Source: Streptomyces venezuelae (GTDB taxonomy: Bacteria > Actinomycetota > Actinomycetes > Streptomycetales > Streptomycetaceae). From it: a stretch of 64,000 nt of DNA. The position numbers were made by a program, and so were the translations under genes. Where the stretch lies: NCBI RefSeq assembly GCF_008642315.1, contig NZ_CP029192.1, positions 3,472,001 to 3,536,000 of the forward strand. The letters are read 5' to 3'. This document shows, piece by piece, positions 60,689 through 64,000 of the stretch. Within the stretch, counting starts at the first letter, position 1. Every line of letters starts with the position of its first letter. The notes beneath the pieces were generated by a model, which made no database searches, was not told the origin of the DNA, and saw only the letters and a list, made by a program, of their open reading frames with translations.

Positions 60689-62226
60689 CTGCTGTTGCCC
60701 CTGCTGCCGCCGAAGCCGGCACCGAGGGACCCGAGGAAACCCGGGAAAGGGGCCGGGCCCCGTTCAGCCGGGTCGACACGAGCGTCCATCCCACACTGCG
60801 CGTCTACTCCGCGGGCAACTTCGGCGAGGTGGCGCCCGAGCGGCTGTCCCCGATGTCGTGGTCGCTCGTCGGGCGGCCGATGGAGCTCGGCACGCGCCGG
60901 TTCATCGGCCGGGTCCTCGGCAAGCCGCGCTGGACGACCGGTTCGACGTACATCTTCACGGGCTATCTGGGCCTGCGGCCGTACCACAACCTGACGGCGT
61001 ACTGCCATGTCGCCGACGAGGTGGCGCTGACCGAGCCCGAGGACGTCACGGAGGCGTACTTCGAAGGCGTCACGCCCCCGCCGCCCAGCGACGTCGAGCG
61101 CGTCATGGGCTGGCGGAAGGTCATGGTCGGCCCGCGCATGCTCAACGAGCTGCTGCGGCTGCGCACCCGCAACGCCAAGCTGGAACAGCAGGTGTTCGCG
61201 TTCGAGCAGGACGTGCGCGAGGCCCGCGAGAACGGCATCGACTGGCGGCTCGGCGAGTTCGCGGTGCGCGGCAAGAAGCTCCTGGAGATCGCCTGGGAGG
61301 TGCACATCACGTGCACCTCCGGCGCGGTGGCGGCGGAGGTGATCCGCCGTAAGGTGACCGACCGGCTGGTGCCGCAGGCCTCGTCGGTGGCCGGCTGGCT
61401 CCGCGAGCCGTCCGAGCTGCCGTGGAACCGTCTGTTCGGCCTGACCGGCATGCAGAGCGGCCCCTCCGACTTCCTGGAGAAGGTCTTCTACGAGGTCGCC
61501 GACGACCACCTGCCCTGGGCGGACTACGCGATCCGGCCCATGGCCAAGCCCGCGGAGGGCGGCGAGAGCGTCTCGGACGTCAGCCCCCGCGAAGCCCTGA
61601 TCGGCATGAAGTCCGCACTGCGCGGCCGGGCGGTGGACGCATCGGTGCTGTTCCTCGGCGACATGATGTCCGTCAGGGAGCAGAGCAAGTCCCTCGCGAT
61701 GCGGCTGCTGCACGTCCACCGCACGCTGGCCCGCGAGCTGGCCAGGGCGCGCGGCGTCGCCGACGCGGACTGGCCGTACCTGTCGATGGACGAACTGTCC
61801 GGGGCCGCCGTGCCGGGCCCGGCCGAGATCGAGGAGCGGCGCGAGTCGTGCGCGGAGGCACTCGCGCTCGCCATGCCCGACTACCTCGACCTGCGCCCCG
61901 GCGTCTCGGGCGCCGCGGCGCCCGAGCGGCGCCCGGCGGGTGTGTCCCCGGGTGTCTGCGAGGGGCCGGTCATCGGCATCGAGGACATGCCGACGGAGGA
62001 GGGCGCCGTCCTCGTCTGCGAGAGCGCCGACGCCAACATCATGCCCATCCTGCCCTTCGTCGGTGCCGTCGTGACGGCCCGCGGCAGTCAGTACTCGCAC
62101 GTGGCCATCCTCTGCCGGGAGATGGGGGTGCCCGCCGTGGTCTCGCACCCGCTGGCCACCCAGCTCACGCCGGGACGCCGCGTGCACGTGAACGGTGATA
62201 CGGGAGAAGTGAGGACCCTTGACTGA
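60685..62226 (+). CDS. Rifampin-phosphotransferase-like protein lacking the ATP-grasp domain (PEP-utilising swivel protein)
   Basis: The product is 513 residues. YSAGNFGEVAPERLSPMSWS at about 32-51 resembles the start of the RIF-binding middle domain of RPH (GE...P...TPLTWS). The C-terminal about 90 residues are a phosphohistidine swivel domain: VVTARGSQYSHVAILCREMG with His472, then GVPAVV. The N-terminal ATP-grasp half of RPH and PEP synthase is absent. It would need a partner ATP-grasp protein, or use the swivel His differently. Sits between an SDR and the ACP, overlapping both. Confidence 0.7.
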   Translation: MTAVAPAAAEAGTEGPEETRERGRAPFSRVDTSVHPTLRVYSAGNFGEVAPERLSPMSWSLVGRPMELGTRRFIGRVLGKPRWTTGSTYIFTGYLGLRPYHNLTAYCHVADEVALTEPEDVTEAYFEGVTPPPPSDVERVMGWRKVMVGPRMLNELLRLRTRNAKLEQQVFAFEQDVREARENGIDWRLGEFAVRGKKLLEIAWEVHITCTSGAVAAEVIRRKVTDRLVPQASSVAGWLREPSELPWNRLFGLTGMQSGPSDFLEKVFYEVADDHLPWADYAIRPMAKPAEGGESVSDVSPREALIGMKSALRGRAVDASVLFLGDMMSVREQSKSLAMRLLHVHRTLARELARARGVADADWPYLSMDELSGAAVPGPAEIEERRESCAEALALAMPDYLDLRPGVSGAAAPERRPAGVSPGVCEGPVIGIEDMPTEEGAVLVCESADANIMPILPFVGAVVTARGSQYSHVAILCREMGVPAVVSHPLATQLTPGRRVHVNGDTGEVRTLD

Positions 62227-62530
62227 GAACACTGTGACCCAGACCGCGCAGGACCTGCCGAGCACCGAGGCAGTCGTACGCACCCTCGAGGACGCCGTGG
62301 CCGTGGACCGGCCCCGCCGGGACCTGCGGCTCACCGACTCCATCAGCCAGGACATCCGGCTGGACTCGCTGGCGCTCCTCGAAGTGCTCACGCGGGTCGA
62401 GGAGGCCTTCGACATCGAGCTGATCGACGCCCCCGAGATCTACTCGGCGACCACGGTCGGTGAACTCGTCGCCGTGGTCCAGGCACGGGCCGCGCAGCCG
62501 CAGACCGCGCCGACGCCGGAGACGCCCTGA
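62219..62530 (+). CDS. Acyl carrier protein
   Basis: The product is 103 residues from TTG 62219, preceded by GAGG; a GTG at 62234 is possible. DIRLDSLALLEVLTRVEEAF holds the phosphopantetheine Ser50 in D-S-L. The C-terminal tail is Ala/Pro/Gln rich. It overlaps the swivel protein by 8 bp and the ligase by 1 bp (TGATG), so it is very probably the carrier loaded by that ligase. Confidence 0.9.
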   Translation: MTENTVTQTAQDLPSTEAVVRTLEDAVAVDRPRRDLRLTDSISQDIRLDSLALLEVLTRVEEAFDIELIDAPEIYSATTVGELVAVVQARAAQPQTAPTPETP

Positions 62531-64000
62531 TGCGCGACCTGACGAGCTGGCTGCTCGAACCCCGCCCCGACGCGGGCATCAACTACTACGACGGAAAGCG
62601 CTGGGCCCGCACCCCCTACCCCGAGTTCGCCCGGGAGGTGCTGGCGAGCGCCGCCGCCCTGCGGGCCGAGGGGCTCGGCGCGGAGGACCGGATAGCCCTG
62701 GTCCTGCGCTCGGGACCCGCGTTCGCCCGGTACTTCTTCGCGGCCATCGCCATCGGCGCGACGCCGACCCCGCTGGCCCCCGAGGGCTACCAGGGGCCGA
62801 TGGACTACGCGACGTTCGCGGCGCAGCGCTTCGAGGCGCTGCGCCCCACGGGCGTCGTCAGCGAGGGCGGCGCCCTCGACCTGCTCGCCGGTCTGCCCGC
62901 CCCCGAGGGCGGCACGCGTCCGGTCCTCGTCGACGCCGCCGCGCCCCTGCCGGCCGACGGCGACCGCACCCGGGCCGTCCTCGCCAAGGACGACCTGGCG
63001 CTCATCCAGTTCACCTCGGGCTCCTCCAGCGCGCCGCGCGGTGTGACGCTGACCAGCGAGGCGGTGCTCTCCCAGGTCGACCTGTTGCAGGACAAGTACG
63101 CCATCGACGACGACTGCGTCTTCGGGTCCTGGCTCCCCGTCCACCACGACATGGGCCTCATCGGCCTGTTCGTCACCCCGATCGTGCTCGGCTGCGAACT
63201 GTGGCTCATGCGGCCCGAGCACTTCGTGCGCAGCCCGCTGGAATGGCTGCGCGTCTTCGGCGAACACCGGGGCACCCACGCGGCCATCCCCAACTTCGCG
63301 TTGGACCGCGTGCTGCGCCGGGTGAAGGCGGAGCACCTCCAGGGCATGGACTTCTCCCGCTGGAAGTCGCTCATCGTCGGCTCCGACCGGGTCAGCATGC
63401 CGATGCTCGAAGGGTTCCACGCGCTGCTCTCGCCGTTCGGCCTGCCCGCCCACGGCCTCTCCCCGTCGTACGGGATGGCCGAGGCCACGCTCGCCGTCTC
63501 CGGCGTCGGCGTCGGCCAGGAGCCGCACGAACTCCTGGTCCGCTCCCCCGAGTTCTCCACCGGCCACCCGGTGGACATCGTGGAGCGCCGGATGCTCACC
63601 GACACCCGGCCGCGCCCGGAGGGGCTGCACAGCATCGTGTCGTGCGGCACCGAACTGCTCGGCGCCGACCTGACCGTCACCGGCGAGGACGGCCGCGGCC
63701 TGCCGGACGGGCACGTCGGCGAGCTCCTCGTGCGCTCCCCCGCCCTGTCCCAGGGGTACTTCGGTGCGCCGCCGGAGGACGAGCGGTTCACCACGGGCGG
63801 CTACCGCACGGGAGACCTCGGTTTCCGCCACGAGGACGAGATCTACGTCCTCGGCCGGCTGGGTGACTCCGTCAAGGTGAACGGCCGGTACGTCACCGCG
63901 GAGGACGTCGAGCTCGCCCTCAGCCGGGCGTTCGGCCTGCCCCAGGACAAGATCACGGTGGTCCTGAACTCGCAGAGCGGGGTCCCCGTCACCCTGACGA
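62530..64000 (+). CDS. Fatty-acyl-AMP ligase (FAAL type), C-terminus cut by window edge
   Basis: About 490 residues are visible, running beyond the right edge. LIQFTSGSSSAPRGVTLT is the P-loop in the FAAL style (TSGSS). FGSWLPVHHDMGLIGLFVTP is the hallmark W-L-P-x-H-H-D-M-G-L-I-G block of FAALs, with SPSYGMAEATLAVSGVG, YRTGDLGFRHEDEIYVLGRL and DSVKVNGRYVTAEDVE following. It should form an acyl-adenylate and pass it to the adjacent ACP. The A10 Lys lies outside the window. Confidence 0.88.
   Translation, partial: MRDLTSWLLEPRPDAGINYYDGKRWARTPYPEFAREVLASAAALRAEGLGAEDRIALVLRSGPAFARYFFAAIAIGATPTPLAPEGYQGPMDYATFAAQRFEALRPTGVVSEGGALDLLAGLPAPEGGTRPVLVDAAAPLPADGDRTRAVLAKDDLALIQFTSGSSSAPRGVTLTSEAVLSQVDLLQDKYAIDDDCVFGSWLPVHHDMGLIGLFVTPIVLGCELWLMRPEHFVRSPLEWLRVFGEHRGTHAAIPNFALDRVLRRVKAEHLQGMDFSRWKSLIVGSDRVSMPMLEGFHALLSPFGLPAHGLSPSYGMAEATLAVSGVGVGQEPHELLVRSPEFSTGHPVDIVERRMLTDTRPRPEGLHSIVSCGTELLGADLTVTGEDGRGLPDGHVGELLVRSPALSQGYFGAPPEDERFTTGGYRTGDLGFRHEDEIYVLGRLGDSVKVNGRYVTAEDVELALSRAFGLPQDKITVVLNSQSGVPVTLT

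Noticed and set aside
60685..62226. Calling the swivel protein a rifampin resistance enzyme
   Set aside because: The ATP-grasp half essential for rifampin phosphorylation is absent.

Overview
This 64 kb window is high-GC actinomycete chromosome, almost certainly Streptomyces. The evidence is the strong GC bias at third codon positions, the many GTG starts, frequent ATGA/GTGA/TGATG gene overlaps, and family content typical of that genus (ECF sigma factors, L,D-transpeptidase lipoprotein, bmp-type nucleoside transporter, Streptomyces-style LuxR-tailed regulators). No rRNA, tRNA, IS element, CRISPR array or replication origin was seen. Both edges cut genes: a LysR regulator on the left and a fatty-acyl-AMP ligase on the right.

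Left part (1-19.7 kb). A divergent LysR/MFS pair is followed by an ECF sigma factor of the SigG type, a STAS protein and a Uma2-family protein. A nucleoside salvage locus (4.3-12.7 kb, minus strand) holds two tandem bmp lipoproteins, an ABC ATPase, two permeases, cytidine deaminase and thymidine phosphorylase. A shared CTACGCGC palindrome precedes the four transcription units. Next come an M20 amidohydrolase, a small membrane protein, a GNAT/isochorismatase pair, a tyrosine-phosphatase-like protein, a degenerate patch, a membrane-anchored protein with sixteen 12-residue repeats and a truncated receiver-like regulator.

Centre (19.7-36.9 kb). A nonulosonic (sialic)-acid-type surface polymer locus is arranged as two divergent operons. 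The minus operon has a DUF6716-like putative glycosyltransferase, a CMP-nonulosonate synthetase fused to a HAD phosphatase, a NeuB synthase without an evident SAF domain, and a polysialyltransferase. The plus operon has a GT2 glycosyltransferase, a second polysialyltransferase and an acyltransferase. Then follow a TetR/FAD-monooxygenase pair with twin operators, a MarR gene behind a SoxR-type box, a LysE exporter, an acyl-CoA mutase large subunit, an L,D-transpeptidase lipoprotein, and an ECF sigma factor overlapping a membrane protein that may be its anti-sigma factor.

Right part (36.9-64 kb). A two-component system with a downstream LuxR protein faces a dicarboxylate carrier. From about 41.5 kb to the right edge lies a biosynthetic gene cluster. 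Its core is a DhnA-type aldolase plus a 3-dehydroquinate-synthase-II-like enzyme, the GriI/GriH pair that makes 3-amino-4-hydroxybenzoate (3,4-AHBA). Around it are a UbiA prenyltransferase, an acyl-CoA dehydrogenase, two NAD-dependent reductases/epimerases, a rifampin-phosphotransferase-like protein lacking its ATP-grasp half, a free acyl carrier protein, a fatty-acyl-AMP ligase, an aryl-type AMP ligase, an ABC exporter, an ornithine-cyclodeaminase-like protein, a DegT aminotransferase, an FMN reductase and a LuxR regulator. A complete sdhCAB (complex II) operon sits inside this cluster. The combination does not match any 3,4-AHBA pathway I know and points to a prenylated or acylated 3,4-AHBA product; the embedded complex II could be a second, target-protecting copy.
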